64,000 nt of DNA from G963556115 sp963678205 (GTDB lineage: Bacteria; Planctomycetota; SZUA-567). The stretch is taken from the NCBI GenBank assembly GCA_963678205.1, contig OY782760.1, positions 3,038,001-3,102,000 on the forward strand. Reading direction: 5' to 3'. The notes under the pieces are model-generated. The model searched no databases. It was not told the origin of the DNA and saw only the letters and a program-made list of their open reading frames with translations. A program made the position numbers and the translations under genes. Positions 63,592-64,000 of the stretch are shown piece by piece (position 1 is the stretch's first letter; each line of letters starts with the position of its first letter).

Positions 63592-64000
63592 CTATCGTGT
63601 AATTTCAATTTGTGCAGATTTTTCATAGTACTGAATCAATGCTCCATGATCACATGAGCCTTTCCCATCAACTTTAAGAGCTTGCATAATTTCCATTACT
63701 CCTGCAGTTAATGGAAGTGGCACACCTATCTCATGAGATGTATCTAAAGCATTTGCAAGGTCCTTGATATGTAGTTCTATTCTAAACCCCGGGTCAAATT
63801 TACGATCAAAAATGAGTGGTGCTTTAGCATCGAGGACAGTACTTCCAGCGAGACCGCCACGTATTGCTTCAAAAACCAACACAGGGTCAACCCCAGCTTT
63901 TGTTGCAAGAGTAAGTGCCTCAGACATTGCTGCAATATTAAGAGCAACAATAATCTGGTTCGCCAACTTTGTGATATTCCCAGCTCCAATTTCTCCAGTA
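63592..64000 (-). CDS. garR: Tartronate semialdehyde reductase-like protein (GarR), C-terminal part
   Basis: The frame is open from the right window edge to the stop at 63592 and codes for the last 135 residues. TGEIGAGNITKLANQIIVAL has the catalytic Lys of beta-hydroxyacid dehydrogenases (G..G..NxxKLxNN), followed by AMSEALTLATKAGVDP, DPGFRIELHIKDLANALD and GVPLPLTAGVMEIMQ, which best match 2-hydroxy-3-oxopropionate reductase. It reduces tartronate semialdehyde to glycerate in glyoxylate or sugar-acid breakdown. The N-terminal NAD domain is outside the window. Confidence 0.85.
   Translation of the reverse strand, partial: TGEIGAGNITKLANQIIVALNIAAMSEALTLATKAGVDPVLVFEAIRGGLAGSTVLDAKAPLIFDRKFDPGFRIELHIKDLANALDTSHEIGVPLPLTAGVMEIMQALKVDGKGSCDHGALIQYYEKSAQIEITR

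Overview
The window is about 64 kb of AT-rich bacterial DNA from a didermic (Gram-negative type) bacterium. The evidence for two membranes is a C-terminal beta-barrel autotransporter, a TRAP transporter, and a cyclic beta-glucan synthase. A secreted P-domain protein ends in a PEP-CTERM sorting signal of the PEPAEW type, which hints at the Verrucomicrobiota/Lentisphaerota side of the tree or another exosortase-bearing lineage. This is inference; no rRNA or tRNA gene is present to place the organism.

Layout. (1) 1-7.4 kb is a minus-strand catabolic operon: TRAP binding protein and two permease subunits, a short-chain dehydrogenase, a transketolase split into two subunits, and the start of a D-2-hydroxyacid dehydrogenase, with a FadR-type GntR regulator upstream. 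(2) 7.6-9.8 kb holds an intact IS3-family element and an intact XerC/D-like tyrosine recombinase. (3) 9.9-49.7 kb is a mosaic of cargo blocks separated by five copies of one repeat module, all in the same orientation (A 9.9, B 34.4, E 38.4, C 43.6 and D 49.6 kb). A complete module has a conserved recombination-like core around TTTGACGGTAT, about 90 bases of spacer, the word CCTGAGGGGCAACC and a terminator hairpin. E consists of the core alone and runs straight into a broken P4-type integrase. The blocks carry: A-B, a GC-richer signalling and envelope-glucan cluster; B-E, an autotransporter and a small periplasmic protein; E-C, the integrase relic, a zinc ABC transporter and gene relics; C-D, an aldehyde-detoxification-like operon with its AraC regulator and a HEPN/MNT toxin-antitoxin pair. 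(4) 49.9-60.7 kb is a minus-strand sugar PTS region: PRD regulator, FruA-like permease, EIIA-HPr-EI fusion, a cyclase-family hydrolase and a class II aldolase. (5) 61-64 kb holds IS and integrase relics, the PEP-CTERM P-domain protein and a partial tartronate-semialdehyde-reductase-like gene.

How genes work together. Within A-B, the baeRF-family gene and the ndvB-like gene have matching upstream regions: a sigma-54 -24/-12 promoter with a shared GTGTCGCAATATTGA element about 100 bases further upstream. An NtrC-type activator lies directly upstream of ndvB, and a third sigma-54-like promoter precedes a 50-residue membrane protein. This makes a small sigma-54 regulon probable. Around it lie two PAS histidine kinases and a CheB-CheR-PAS fusion.

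Most notable: the repeat-bounded cargo array, with a 1.1-kb direct repeat that ends exactly at the presumed crossover spacer; the sigma-54 regulon; and a large number of IS3 relics (at least six) and truncated genes marking old junctions.
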